64,000 nt of DNA from Trogon surrucura (Eukaryota > Chordata > Aves > Trogoniformes > Trogonidae). A program made the translations under genes and the position numbers. Within the stretch, counting starts at the first letter, position 1. The number at the start of each line of letters is the position of its first letter. The stretch covers positions 145,060,518 to 145,124,517 of the forward strand of contig CM036617.1 of assembly GCA_020746105.1 (NCBI GenBank), in the 5' to 3' direction. The notes beneath the pieces were generated by a model, which was not told the DNA's origin, ran no database searches, and saw nothing but the letters and a program-made list of their open reading frames with translations. Positions 13,630 to 25,810 of this stretch are shown here, piece by piece.

Positions 13630-13870
13630 TTCTGACAGAGGCATTACTGGAGATGAGAGGGGATGAGAAGTGGTGCAGAAGAGAAACTAAAAGTCAGAGG
13701 GAAGAAGGTAAAAAGAGCAAGTAGAAGAGAGAGGAGTTAAGGTGGGGTGTGCAGTGAGAACAGTGGAGCAGGATAAAGAATAAGCAGAGTGGAGTAGGGT
13801 AAAGAATCAGGACCAAAGGCAGTGCAGGAAAAAAAAAAGAAAACGCAAAACCCAAAGAAAACATAACAGG
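13630..13870 (+). repeat. Purine-rich stretch with a 26-bp direct repeat
   Basis: The plus strand is almost all purine over about 240 bases. Inside it a 26-bp unit beginning GTGGAGCAGGATAAAGAATA (13763-13788) is followed directly by a diverged copy beginning GTGGAGTAGGGTAAAGAATC (13789-13814). The stretch ends in an A-rich run. Mirror-type purine tracts can form triplex DNA, but no function is visible. Confidence 0.7.
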
Positions 13871-14559
13871 CTGGTTTTGCTGGCTTTTTACAGCCCAAGT
13901 CTCAGGAATAGCCATGAGTTTTACCATGATAGCAACAACTACCCTCCCCCTGCAATAAAAGCAAAAACAGCAGGTTGCATGGTAGCGATAAATGCTCTTT
14001 CCTCCAACTCCAACTCTGGACCTACCTGTTGTGACTCCTTTATTTTCTCCAAGGACTGTAACATTTCACACTGTGGCAGACTGATATGGATCATATTTGC
14101 TGTATAAACATCAGTGGTTTTGGTCACAGAGCTCAGAAACAGAGGATCTCCTTGGATCCAAATATCACAGGTCTGTCCACCTGAGTTGTACCATTACCTC
14201 AGAGATGTGAATGACACCGTGACTTCCAAGCAGAAGCCTTGGGTTTGCTGTCTTGAAGGAGATATTTGGGATGGGGCAAGGAGGACTGCAAAGTGGGAAG
14301 AAGAAAAGGAAGGGAAAGCCAAGCAAGCACTCACAAATATCCTTGTCCATAACAAGGCTTTTAAACCATACCATTTGAAGCCTGTAGCTACACAAGTGGC
14401 TGGTTCACTCCCCAGCAGGGTCAGGAAAGGTGTTGGAACCGAGATTGATGGGTGGGAAATGGCAGAGGGTAACCATCAGCTCTGTATGTGAGGATCTTAG
14501 ACATTCATACCTGACATATGGAAATGCTTTGCTTAGCACGTGGTCATGCCGGAAGACAC

Positions 14560-14752
14560 ATAGAATCATTTCGGTTAGAAAAGACCAGTAAGATCATTGA
14601 GTTAACTTAGCGATGCCAGGTTCATGACTAAATTGTATCACTAAGCAGCACATCTACATGTCTTTTAAATAACTCCAGGGATAGTGACTCAACCACTTCC
14701 CTAGGCAACCTGTTCCAGTGCTTGACAACCCTTTTGGTGAATTTTTCCTAAC
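14560..14752 (-). mobile_element. CR1 LINE, 3'-end fragment
   Basis: Read on the minus strand this is the last ~190 bases of a CR1 non-LTR retrotransposon: the end of ORF2 plus the 3' UTR. On the plus strand the diagnostic order is TAGAATCATTTCGGTTAGAA, then GATCATTGAG, CACATCTACATGTCTTTTAA, CCAGGGATAGTGACTCAACC and GGCAACCTGTTCCAGTGC, the inverse of the usual CR1 tail. The terminal ATTCTATG repeat is reduced to about one unit. It is 5'-truncated, as most CR1 copies are, and diverged, so it is a middle-aged to old insertion. Confidence 0.9.
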
Positions 14753-15729
14753 AGAGAGGACCACTTGGTTACACAGAGAAATGAAAATTTTCCCCTTGGG
14801 AAAGAAGAAGAAAATGTCATCTGCAAATCCAAATTGTAAAAAGCCATGCTTTTACTCCAAACCTGTGCCTAGATTGAGTGTTCATCCTGGAAACCAGGAA
14901 CATTGAACATAGCAAGAGACAAGTCACAGTGCAGATTGGAGAGTAAGTCTCCTCACATCAAGCTCTGGAAGGCAAATGAAGTGCAGATAATGCTTAAAAG
15001 CTCTTGCACTGTTTTTTTTTTTTCTGGTGCTTTGACAACAGTAATTGAGAAGCTAGACAGCTACAATAATTTCTCCTGCTCTGGTCATTGTCCCTTGTTT
15101 AAAATTGACCCAGTCAGGACAAGTAGCAAGGTGTCACTAAGATTGAAATACAGCACCTTTACTTTTAAAATTTCTGTTAAAAGTATATACACTTGATTTG
15201 GAGAAGTCTTGATCACAAAGTATGTATTACAACCACAGAGACTGTCCCCACCTTCCTTCAAAATCCCAGTTTGAAACTATCAAACTTGCTTTCTGCTCAG
15301 CGTATTGTGAACAGAGCCTTTACTAGTTTCAGGACTTGGCCAGCCAGCCACTGACTTTCACTTCTTGATGCTTTCTTGATCTCCTGTAACTCACTGCTGA
15401 CCATTTATTTTTCTTTTTTGCTTTTTTTTTAAAGTATGTGTGGGTGCGTATTAGCTGTTAAAAAGCAATTTACATACCTTAGCTGCACTCAGCCGAAAAG
15501 CAGATGAAGAACTCAGCCCAGTAAATTGCAACAAGGGGGAAAACAAAGAGGAAGCAATGGTGAGGTGTGGAGCCCAGGCAGTGGGACGTTCACACTGCCT
15601 TTGGGATATGGGGGCTGCTGCCAGAGATGCCAGAGTCTGGCTCAGTCTCCAGGAGGATACTTTCCCCAGGAAGGGCAGCTGTAACAGCTCTTGGATGAAA
15701 CTGCTGTGCTCAACCAGGCTTTATTCAGG

Positions 15730-15769
15730 AAAAAAAAAAAAAAAAAAAAAAAGGGAGAAAAAAAAAAAA
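15730..15769 (+). repeat. Poly(A) run, 23 nt, plus interrupted A-run
   Basis: Twenty-three A residues (15730-15752) are followed by GGGAG and another twelve A. No AATAAA lies in the ~30 bases upstream, so this is better read as an A-rich microsatellite than as the tail of a retrotransposed transcript. Confidence 0.9.
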
Positions 15770-16405
15770 GATAAGAGGAAGAAAGAAACTGCTTTTTTGA
15801 AGCATGTTTTCCAGCAACTTGCCCTTCTCCATCATTTCCTAGGAGAGCACGCCTGGTTTCAGTGAAGGCAGGTTGTTTCATGATCTTCCTTATCACAGCT
15901 CCACTAACGAAAGGACTATTGAAAAAAAGGTGTACATACCAAAGGCTAAAGGACAACTGGGGTGAGCACGGCCACAAACTCACTCATTTTACACCATACA
16001 GGGAAATAGATCTTTTCACAGAAAAAGCCACGGAAAAGTTTTTATCCGGTGTCTACGTTGAGATATAGAAAAGGTCCTGGGTGATTTGAAAACTTTTCTG
16101 TTTTCGCAATGGTACCAGGAGGTCTAGCAAAAGAGACTGTCATCTTATACCCCTTGCTTTTCTTGTTGTCTTAGATGGTCATAACTTTACCTCTGCTAGC
16201 TTAGAAATACCGACAGCCATTTCTTCTCCCTGCACACCAAGGCAGTGGTTTTGGTGTGATCTCCCAGGTGCCACTTACCAGTCACCCTTCCCAAAGAGTA
16301 TCAGGGTACTTCGCCCCAGTGGTCTGTGCTAGTCAGTGTGCCAGAAATCACAGTGCAAGCCAGGCAGCAGAACAAAATACAACACCTTCTGCTTCCCTGT
16401 TTAAA

Positions 16406-16440
16406 GAAACAGGCCCAGAAGAAAAAACTGGGCCTGTTCC
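16406..16440 (+). repeat. Inverted repeat, possible hairpin
   Basis: GAAACAGGCCCAG and CTGGGCCTGTTCC are inverse complements at 12 of 13 positions, separated by a nine-base purine loop. The stem is G+C rich in its inner half. It is not followed by a T-run and lies in no gene; a chance inverted repeat is possible. Confidence 0.8.
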
Positions 16441-17265
16441 TTGAAATAAATAAACCTTTATGATCTGTGGAGTTCTGAAAACAAGTGTATTTTACAGTGG
16501 TCTTCACATAGTTTTTCCCTGTCCTGTGAGGTTTGATGGTGACTTGAACTATGGCTTTGATTTTAAAACATTCTAGTGCTTGGGTTGTTTTTCAGTGATG
16601 CAATAAATCCAGCTCTGGGGCTCCTGGCATGGGATCAAAAACTCCAAAAGAAATGAGGCACGAAGCTGTGATCTTATACAAAATTCACTCTGCCAATTCA
16701 CTTTTGCCAAGAAAACCTGATAGCATTACAGGAACAAGCTTTGTGCTGGGCCAGGGCAGGCCTGGGTGATGCTTGGCATAACAGCAATGATGTTGGCATA
16801 TCACATACTCTATCTCCTTTGGTAGAAAAAGCACGAGACATCCATGCCTAATTTGGATCTTGCAAAGAGGGTTAGTGAGCAGGGGGTGCACACATCTCAT
16901 ATTAATGACAGTGAAAAGATGGTCCTGAGATGGGCAAGCAATTAGAGGCAGAGCTACGGTTCCTGTGGTCTGTAGTTGCATTAATATTTTCCTAGTTACC
17001 AAAAACCAACTTGAGGAAGTTTGACCTTTAGTATTTGCCTGTCTGTCCCAATCAACCCTTCGCTCCCTGTGCTGCAGGCCACCACATCAATTCTGCCAGT
17101 AAAAGCATTCATCACAAATTGAAAAAAGGTACATGGAGAAAATCACCTCTAATAGAATTGGTCATTTATTCATATATTCCTATCTAACTAAAGTAATTTA
17201 ATTTAAAAATACATATTAAACCACTTATTTTTAATTTAAGAAACTCAGACCTACAGCACCTCAAG

Positions 17266-17292
17266 CCACTCTATAGGGTAGGTGCTGTCATG
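17266..17292 (+). repeat. MIR-like word
   Basis: CACTCTATAGGGTAGGTGCT resembles the 'aaccctatgaggtaggtact' core of MIR-type SINEs, which are known in sauropsids as ancient amniote copies. Only about 25 bases match, so the call is weak. Confidence 0.25.
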
Positions 17293-19114
17293 TTCTGCTC
17301 CTCCTTCCCTTCCCACATCTCCCAGACACATGCTCTCCCAGCCTCATGCTCCAGCACTTACTGCTTCCACTTCTGTGACTAACTCAGCAGAAAGCTACTC
17401 AACTGGGCTATCTTTCCGCTTCCTTGGGACATCACAGACAACCAGACAGATGAGCAGTCTCTTCCTGGTATCTTGGGCAGCTGTTCTTCTGGTGTGCAGA
17501 CTCCTCTTTCAGTCAAGCTGGACTGAGCTGCTGCCCACCCCCTGCATCTTATCTATTCCTGTTCCTTCCACTCCTGTTCAACATAGCCATCAACATCCCA
17601 TATAACAAGCCGTTCTGGTTCCCTGGTGTGAAGGAACTCTATTCTTTGCTGTTGCCAAATGAGTTTTCGGTCAGATAAGCCACTGGAAGTGACTCACACA
17701 GTGGCCACACGACAGCCGCTTTCAATACAAAGGGAGCTGAGGCAGCAGGTACCTGAATAAGTGCAACTCCCCTTAAAAAGTACTGCTCCCATTCAGCCCA
17801 GTGAACCTAATTTAAGAGCCACTCTGGTCCCTGGCTCATTCCTGCCCACAGCTATGCATTTTTGTCCTTTTGTTTGCACCAGCGCTGCTGCTTGTCCCCC
17901 ACAGAACCATTCCAGCTTGCTAAACTGGAAGAAAACTATTCAGTTACTCTTTTGAAGGGCTTTGCTGCAAGTTTAGCAGGCTGGACTAGCTTACCTTGCA
18001 GATTACGGAAGTGGAGTGAGGAGTGGCAGAGCAGCCCCAGTTCAGATCAGCTTCACTGTGGAGTCTTAGTTACAACCTGAGCCCATAGCGAGTTCGAAAC
18101 AAACGATGACACTCAAGATTTACCCCTTTCGTGTCGAGGGGGATTTTAGCTCTGAAACTGCATGGTGGTAATACAGATAGGCTCTCTGGCTGCTGGTAGC
18201 TTTATTAGAAACATCCATCTAATAGGATAATCCCTAATTCAAACAGCTCTACCCAGGGTCAGAAGCCACAACTATGCTTAGCCCGTACAGAAAAACCTCA
18301 GATTTTCTCCACAACAGCTTCCTGTAAATGTCACACATTTGTCAATTCAAAAAACTGCTGGATATTGGAAACAGAGAGCATGGAGACAGTATGAAACTGA
18401 GTATAATTTAAAACAAATAATACGGGGACTACCACTAAGCGTACTACTGATTTTATACGCAGCCGAGTGAAACCCACTGGACTTTTCCTGTTCAAATGGA
18501 GCTGCCACATGGTTTTGAGTCAGCTGCTCCTGGTGCCACACATTTCAGGAATGTGGGAAGAGACATTGGCTCCATCTTGGCACAGAGCACGTGATCTTAC
18601 TGAAAACCCAAATTCGAGCACAGAAATGGACCAAATTATATACAAATGACAAATAACTTAGGCCCAAATATTCTGTAAGAACAATCAGAGATGGGAAAAT
18701 TGAAAGTGAGGGACAGATAACCAATTAATAAAATGTTTTCCTGATAAGCTGTGTGTTTTGAAATCAGCTTCTTTCACAGGAATATTGAAAACAAAGCAGA
18801 AGCAAGCTGGAAACAGCAAGTGAGGTTGTCATACCTATTTTATTTTCACCAAGCAAAACTGCAATAAATAAAAAGGGCAAAGAGAATGCAAAGGTTAGTT
18901 CAAAATGGTTTTAGTTTTAAGTTATCAGCAGCACATTGCCTAAAAGCTTTAGCTCCATATGTGTCTCTCTGATCAAGAGAAGCTTATTTTAATTTTCTTT
19001 TTTCAGTGGTCCAGAATTCTGTCTCTATTTGCATCATTGCTTCATTGGTTATTCTGATGCTTTGTATAGCACGTGCTTGCCTTTCTAACAAGTCAGGACA
19101 GCCAGAGCAATGTG

Positions 19115-19178
19115 CTCCTCAGCAGTATTAAAAAAGAAGAAAACCACTCCTCAGTAGTATTAAAAGAGAAGAAAACCA
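19115..19178 (+). repeat. 32-bp tandem duplication (2 copies)
   Basis: A 32-base unit beginning CTCCTCAGCAGTATTAAAAA (19115-19146) is directly repeated at 19147-19178 with two substitutions, and is followed by four bases of a third unit. The near identity points to a fairly recent duplication. Confidence 0.92.
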
Positions 19179-19654
19179 CTCCAGAAATACATGGCAAGGA
19201 TGAGTAAGCAAGCCTTCCTGGTTGTTCATCTGCGATATACTCAGCAATTCCAGCAGAGGAAATATTTATCTTAGAAGGGTGCTTAGCTTCCGCTAGGTTT
19301 TCACTCCAGCACTAAAACCCGGCGCTGAAAGCTTTAATGATCAGATGATTTTCTTTCCCCTTTGAGTCACAGCAGTGACTTTTGCTGTGTGCTTTACCTG
19401 CTTGAGCAAACAGCGAGTGCTATTTGGTGTATTTCAGGGGCCGAGCAGGAAATTTCTCGCAACGTGCAGTGACAGCGCAAAACGTTTGCCTCCCTTGCAA
19501 GTTGGCAACATGGATAAATAGTAGAGCAGATTGGCTGGGTCACAGGTAGGTGACCTCCCCTCCTCCAATAAAATCTGCCTTCCTAGGCTGGGTCGCTGGA
19601 ATCCTAACAGTGCTGTTAGGCCAAGAGCAGAGATCCTCATGCCTGTGGTATTTG

Positions 19655-19695
19655 CTCAGAGGGCATGACCACTTTGGGCAAGTCTTTCATGTGAG
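19655..19695 (+). repeat. MIR-like word
   Basis: GACCACTTTGGGCAAGTCTT resembles the 'gaccttgggcaagtcactt' signature of MIR-type SINEs. The downstream 'cagtttcctcatctg' part that usually follows is not evident, so this may be chance. Confidence 0.22.
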
Positions 19696-22600
19696 TCAGC
19701 TTTAGCTGATCCATGGGAAAATTCCTTTGTGTTGTCAGGCAGGGTTTGCTCACAGTTTCAAAGGATAATCCGTCCGAAAGGAAAATGCATCTAAATTTTA
19801 GCGTATTTTGGTCAGCTCTTTGATTAAACCTGCTGCAAAGCAAAGGATACTCGGTTTTCTTTGCAGGCCAGTTTTAGTAAGGGTTTAGTAAGCCAGTTCT
19901 CAGTAAAGAACCTGCACTTCTGGAATACGCTGCCCTCTTGCTGGATTCTGCATTACCTCTGATGACACCAAATGTCATATGTGCAAATACTGTCAAAATA
20001 GATTCAGAAGAAAAGTGTAAGTTCTGACTATGATGCCTGGAGAAAGTAAGTTAAAGAGCTAATCCTGCAAACATTTATTCATTTGGCTACCCTGTGTCCT
20101 GTCAGGTTCTTTGATCACCAAAGAAGAGGCAGTGGAGTCAGACCAAAATCAGGACAGAGTATCTTCCATTCCTATTTCATGCTCCTGTGTGAGGATCAGC
20201 CAGAACCCTCCACTCTACCATCACCGTGGAAGAGCTGTTCATTCCTGACTGTCCAAGGGCACTGGCAATCCTCTTGTCATTTTACTGCCCCATCAATGGC
20301 TGTAACAGTCAGGTCTTCACCAGCTGAATTCACTGCTGATAATATGCAGCATGTGTAAGATTAGCAGAATTTAGGCTCACCTTCTTCTTACAGAGCCTAT
20401 GGTATGTTTGTCCTTGGGGTCCCAGGCACTACTGCCATGTAAACACACAACAGTCACTGTACAATGGAAAACACATACTGGGCTTCCAGAGCCATTCTGC
20501 ACTGCATCTTCAAGCTGGCTGAATTCTTTTTTAGTGCAGTTAATGCACCCCTAAAAAGCCCTATTAATTTTCCATGATCCCTCACCTGAAGACAAGGTCA
20601 GGGACTAGAAGGCTTTCATATGCGGGCCAGTAGAGAAATCCTACTCTTTAGACACAATAAAAAAAGTTGAGGACATCTGCAGGGAATGAAGAGCTTGCAA
20701 GCTGGATGCATGGACGCAGTAGTTTAGTCACAGACCTTTGGCTTGTAGGAACTATCACAGCCTATTGACTTCAGTGGATGAAGCTGTGTTGTTCTACACA
20801 AGCTAAGAAGGGCAATATAGTGTACGGTAATCACTCAGCCATCAGTCATGTCAAGAAATAAGTTGCTAATCGCATTTTTTTTTCCAGTGTAAGTTGCCAA
20901 TACTTTTTAAATGAAGATAACCTTCAAAATGCCTTCAAACCCAATACTGCTGAAAGTCTGTCAAGGTGAGAATCCTTACAGAAATCAGAGTAGTCACAGC
21001 TCCTCTTAATCCTTTTCACAGCAGGCTTTGAATCTTCAAGAGGTCAAAAGCACAAGATCCACAGCCTGAATCATATTCAGACTCCTGCAGCCAAATGAAG
21101 TGAAGGTGATTCAGAGATCAGGGTGCTGATCTGAAGATGCATCGCTCTGTTACCAGACCTCAACCACAGCATTGGACAGGTCACTTCAGGCTGATGTGTG
21201 AAAGAAGTTAGCACAGCTCAACAAGTTACTGGACATTCACCGAACTCTAAGGAATAGCAAGATTTCTTAAACCTCCTCCACAGGAGCTTCAGCATTTCAC
21301 CTCATGCTTGCAGGGAGCTCTTCCTGGTGTGGTAAATCACAGGTAAGGTGAACCCTGCAGGAAGATTTCTGACGGCCTGCAAATGCAGAGATAGTAGAAA
21401 TCCCACTAGATGTCCCTCTGTCCCCTTATGCACTTGCACAGCCTTAACATTATGAACTGTCACAACTGTGTTCAGGTGCTGGACCTGTAAAACATGGTCA
21501 GTAGATACTTCCCTGTTACATGGAACTTAAGGAAGGAGTAGTACATAAATAGTTAGGGGAGGCTTGGGTACTGCAGTGATGGCAATTTGTAAACAGTTCC
21601 TATATGTGCTTGATGTCTGATGGCTACCCTTGCAAATAACTGTAAATTACTAGATTCCACCATACTTGTTTCTCATAAGAGTCTCCCTACAGTTTCTCTT
21701 GTGTGCTACCAACAGTACTATTTGCAAAGAAGGAGGAGCAGCCTCTGGTCCTCTAGTGCTGCAGAGGATGTCCTGATGGGCACTGGAACTCTCTGTATGA
21801 CCAAATACAATATCTGGTACCCAGCCCTTCTGGGGATACATGCTGACTATAAAGACTTCAGTGTCTGGTAACATTTTCATTGTTTGACAAAGGTTTTATG
21901 AAAATCCATTTTAATTTCTAGCCTGTTTATAAAGAGCTTCTTGTGGCTGCTATTTACATACTCGCTGTTCCCACAGATGTTTGCAAAGACTTCGTGTGTT
22001 TGTTACTTGCTACAACATGAAGAACATGAAAAGTAAATACAGTTAGAAATTCAGGACATAATGCTCTTCAACACAAGGCACTAGAAAATGATTTGGAGGT
22101 AGTGTGCCATATGTACAGAGGTTTCCAGAGGTGCTTTCTGTAAGCTGTCAAAAGTCCATGTCTTATAAAGGCTCCTATACAGCCAACCTCATGTCCTACA
22201 TGCTCAAACCCTTCCAGTCACATGAGGCTCCTCTGAGTTCAACTGGGCTATCATTTTGGTATCATGGCCCATTCACCCAAATTTTAGAAGTTGACTGAGT
22301 CAGTCCCAAAGTGTACAGGCATCTGAAATAATTGAAAATTAGACACTTAACCATGCTAAAGAATTGGGGGTTTGGATAGTGTATCAAGTAGAAGAGGGCA
22401 CAACATCCACATTCACAGATATGATCAGTAAATGACAAAATGACAGCTGACTTTGATATTATGTTAGAATTGGGATCAAAGTGTTCAGTTGCACAACAAA
22501 TGAGTTTGCAAACCAGCAGAGAGAAACACCCAAACAAATAAATGATTGCTGAATTAAATACAGCTGTAGAACCAGCATTAGATTTTCATGCACAAGAGTC

Positions 22601-23349
22601 ATGGGACAATCCTGTATGAGAATCAGATTCAAATTTCTTCTTTGTATCATTTTTCTGAGATGTTGTTAAGAGTAGGAGGGATCTCTGGAAGCTGTCAAAA
22701 AGTCCTACCACCATTCATCAAAAAATGATAAATGAAACTGCTAAGCCAGAGAACATTTTCTCTGTATCTCAGAAACTAAGTTCACTTCTTCTGAGATAGC
22801 ACAAACCATCTCTGTAGTGATTGCCATGTGTTTCAAGACCCTGTGCTCTGGACACAAATACTGATTAATATAGCTTTGAACCTGTGGTTTTCCACTGTTT
22901 ATGTCCTCTTCTGGCAGTCATCCTTGGCCATCTTAAATGTCCAACTCTCATCCAGCAGTCCCTCTGTTCTGTAGCTGGAGAGAGCAGCCTACACCAAACT
23001 TTTCTCCCTCCACCACTGGAGTCCATCACCCAACTATTTGGATCTTTGGCTTCTCTGGAAGTGAGTGTAGGCTTCCTCTAAGGACAGAGAATTTAGGGAA
23101 TTGCATGACAAGTGATTAAATAAATAATCATCTAAATATCTTCTGTTCCAAATAAGTCAGCTTTAAGCTGTAACAGGGCTGGTGTTGGACAGAACAGAAC
23201 TAAACTTTTGTCTGTAGCCTTTACTCTGACATTTCCCATCTTTTAAATGTGGGGCACTATTTAGACAAGGTGTTTTCTGTCATAATTATTATTCACATAA
23301 TTAATTCCTTATTGAAGGGACCCATCTTTTTTTATGATTTTACATCCCA

Positions 23350-23878
23350 GAAGGCCAACCACATCCTGGGGTGTATCAGGAGAAGCGTAGCCAGCAGGTC
23401 AAGAGGGGTGATTCTCCCCCTTTACTCTGCTCTTGTGAGACCCCACCTCGAATACTGTGTCCAGTTCTGGTGTCCCCACCATAAGAGGAACATGGATCTG
23501 TTGGAGCATGTTCAGAGGAGGGCCACAAAGATGATCCAGGGGCTGGAGCACCTCTGCTACGAGGACAGGCTGCAGGAGCTGGGATTGTTCAGTCTTGAAA
23601 AGAGAAGACTCTGGGGGGACCTAATAGCTGCCTTCCAATACCTGAAGGGATCCTACAGGAAGGCTGGGGAGGGACTTTTTACAAGAGTGTCCACAGATAG
23701 GACAAGGGGAAATGGGTTTAAGTTGAGGGAGAATAGATTTAGATTAGATCTCAGGAAGAAATTCTTCAGTACGAGGGTGACAAGACTTTGGAATAAATTG
23801 CCCAGAGATGTTGTGGCTGCCCCCTCCCTGGAGGTGTTCAAGGCCAGGTTGGACAGAGCCTTGAGTAGCCTGATCTAG
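23350..23878 (+). pseudogene. CR1 ORF2 C-terminal remnant (open frame)
   Basis: The frame is open from 23249 to a TAG at 23876-23878, but the first ~34 codons are host DNA; CR1 sequence begins near KANHILGC. Recognisable CR1 ORF2 phrases are [51 protein letters not shown] and WNKLPRDVV. This is the region after the reverse-transcriptase core, so neither the endonuclease nor the RT catalytic motif is present and the fragment cannot encode a working enzyme. It lacks its own start codon. An open frame of this length in a dead fragment suggests low divergence from the source element. Confidence 0.93.
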
Positions 23879-23995
23879 TTGAGAGGCGTCCCTGCCCATG
23901 ACAGGGAGGTTGGATTAGATGATCTCTAAGGTCCCTTCCAGCCTAGGCCATTCTATGACTCTGTGATTCTATGATTCTGTGATTCTATGATTGCA
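23350..23995 (+). mobile_element. CR1 LINE, 5'-truncated, best preserved copy
   Basis: This ~645-base CR1 copy carries the C-terminal part of ORF2, a short 3' UTR with the phrase GTCCCTGCCCATGACAGGGA, and a tail of alternating ATTCTATG and ATTCTGTG units ending at about 23991. The break with host DNA lies just before AGGCCAACCACATCCTGG. CR1 elements mobilise by target-primed reverse transcription and are commonly truncated at the 5' end, which fits. The preserved reading frame and clean tail make it the youngest-looking CR1 here, together with the tail fragment at 55685. No clear target-site duplication was seen, as is usual for CR1. Confidence 0.96.
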
Positions 23996-24568
23996 CTTCT
24001 GATGACTGCTGAAAATTATTTGGAAGTGACCTTAGTGTCATTATGAAAACACAATAGCTTGCCGACTAATACTGCAAACAAGGCTGTCTTAAATGTACTA
24101 TTAATCTGTTTTGTTTCTGATACACGTAATGATTTCTGTGTAATTTTTTTTAGGTTTACTGAACTATTAGTAGCACGCTTCCCTCAGTCAGTAAGTCAGG
24201 TAACGCAATCCACCCTCACAAGCATATTAAGTGTAATTAAAGCTAAAAGGTGTTTACAGATATGTACTTACTAGTATTTCTGATACCATGGCTAGAATAA
24301 TTTGCATATGAGATAGGATCCAGCGCTCAAGTTTGAGCCTGTAAAGCGCATGACTTTTGCCTTTAGTTTTGAAAGCAAGGATTGCTTTCTGAGGTACTGG
24401 GATTACTTTCACAGAGGCTGGGAGGGGGAGTTCTTGAAAGTAAAAAAGCCACATGCCTGCCAATGCCCAGCTTCTTTTCAAGATGATGTTTATAACATAG
24501 TTCTGTCCAAAGGCCTTGCTAGAAGGCAGAACCTTGGACTCACAGACCTGTTGGTGAAAATAAGACCT

Positions 24569-24599
24569 GGGAGGCAGGGTAGGGAGTCAGAGGGCAGGG
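24569..24599 (+). other. Potential G-quadruplex (five GGG tracts)
   Basis: GGG tracts lie at 24569, 24577, 24582, 24592 and 24597, with loops of 5, 2, 7 and 2 bases. This satisfies the usual G3+N1-7 rule with one spare tract. No promoter or gene is seen next to it. Confidence 0.7.
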
Positions 24600-25789
24600 A
24601 AGAAGGCACCATCCTAGCACCTCTGAAGGAGGCAGAGCGGAAAGAAGCAACAGAATGGGGAGTATCTGCTGCAGGGACTCACCGCTGAAAAACTAACCAG
24701 AGTCCTGAGCTCGACACTCAGTTTTTGATGTAGCCTTCTCTTCCTCAAAAACTCCACAGAATAGCTGTATCAAACCATTGAAGTAGTTGCTTGCAGATCA
24801 CTGTGACTTCTGCAGGGTACCAAACCTCACAAAGGTGTTCCTGCAACAGTGGAAAACGGTGGCCCATTCACCTGAGTAGAAGGATGTAGAGCAGAAGGCT
24901 CTACCCCAGCAAACTTCTGGCACTAATAAGGAGCTTTCTGAAAGTCTAGAGAGTCTTTCTTCCCCCCTTGCTTTTCACTTAGATCACAGCTTGGGCTTTT
25001 CGAGCAATGGCTGGGAGCCAAATTCCCTAAAACTGCTAGAAAGGCAGTTCTCATACTATTTACAGCATAACCGGAAGCCAGAATTAAGAGATATCTCATG
25101 AGTAAGCTCATTCTCATGAGATTTCTGGACCAACTTTGCACACTGGAGGACATAGAAATGTTATGGCAGGACTGTGTTAAGCTCCGTACAAATATTACAT
25201 GTCCGGACCAGTGTATTGCTTTAAACTGAAATGTTTTAATAAAAGGTGTGCCAGCACCCAAGAAATAGAAGTGAGGGAGTTCCCTAACAACTACGTTATC
25301 TCATGTTCTGGCAGGGAGAGCCTTTCAAGGCCACTTGGCTTTGTACTACACACAGATGGGGCCAGAAAATAAGATGTTTCCTGACTGCTTTGAGTAAGGC
25401 AGTACTTTTCCAGAAGATAGGAGATGTGGTTTTGATTTCTCCCACTTTTTCCCAAACAGACCTTTTCCTTTTTCTTTGTGAATATTTAATTAACAAAGAA
25501 AACACTTCCCAGAAAGGTCAAGTCCATTGGGCTTCTCCTGCCTGCCAGCTTTTCTAAGGATCCCTCTGGTCTGGACTCAGAGGTGAGACAAGTTGGGATG
25601 GGAATGCCCCATGAAAGACAACATGCAGGCTGACAGCTTCAGGATGTAGGGGGTTGCTGTATGCCTCCCTACTACAAAAACTTCAGTGCCAAGAGAGCTT
25701 CAACAAAGCAATGCACCTGAAGAGCTAAGGTGCAATAAGAATGAATAATTCAGAGTCTCGGAGTGCCCAGCATTGGACTTGAGGACCAA

Positions 25790-25810
25790 AAAACCACATT
25801 TTGTGGTTTT
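25790..25810 (+). repeat. Short perfect inverted repeat
   Basis: AAAACCACA and TGTGGTTTT flank three T residues. The AACCACA half also matches the core of a RUNX-type binding site (TGTGGTTT) on both strands, but with no supporting context. Confidence 0.7.

Larger units (their letters stand above)
1..14559. other. Gene-free unique DNA, left third
   Basis: No exon, RNA gene or intact mobile element was recognised here. Open frames of 60-160 codons occur on both strands, overlap one another, and none reads as a known protein family. Named elsewhere in this list are a 12-bp tandem pair, two purine-rich stretches, small tandem repeats and faint relics of ancient repeats. The part at 7250-7460 is richer in G+C and CpG than its surroundings but too short and weak to be called a CpG island. 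A stretch around 5910-5960 faintly resembles the 3' region of MIR/L2-type elements. The block reads as intergenic or intronic DNA. Confidence 0.6.
14753..23349. other. Gene-free unique DNA between CR1 copies
   Basis: No exon or RNA gene was recognised. The interval holds a long poly(A) run, a short hairpin, a 32-bp tandem duplication and two faint MIR-like words, listed separately. Around 20761 the word CTATTGACTTCAGTGGATG resembles the core of the palindromic ancient repeat seen at 60456, but nothing around it confirms this. The open frames seen here have no family features. Confidence 0.6.

Noticed and set aside
15557-15865. Lysine-rich peptide frame
   Set aside because: The lysines come from the poly(A) and A-rich microsatellite at 15730-15769.
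3622-19178. Short tandem repeats considered as CRISPR-like arrays
   Set aside because: Units are directly adjacent without spacers, present in two to three copies, and the genome is clearly that of a vertebrate.
23249-23349. N-terminal ~34 codons of the open frame continuing into CR1 ORF2
   Set aside because: This is host DNA upstream of the CR1 truncation point that happens to be open in frame; it is not part of the element.
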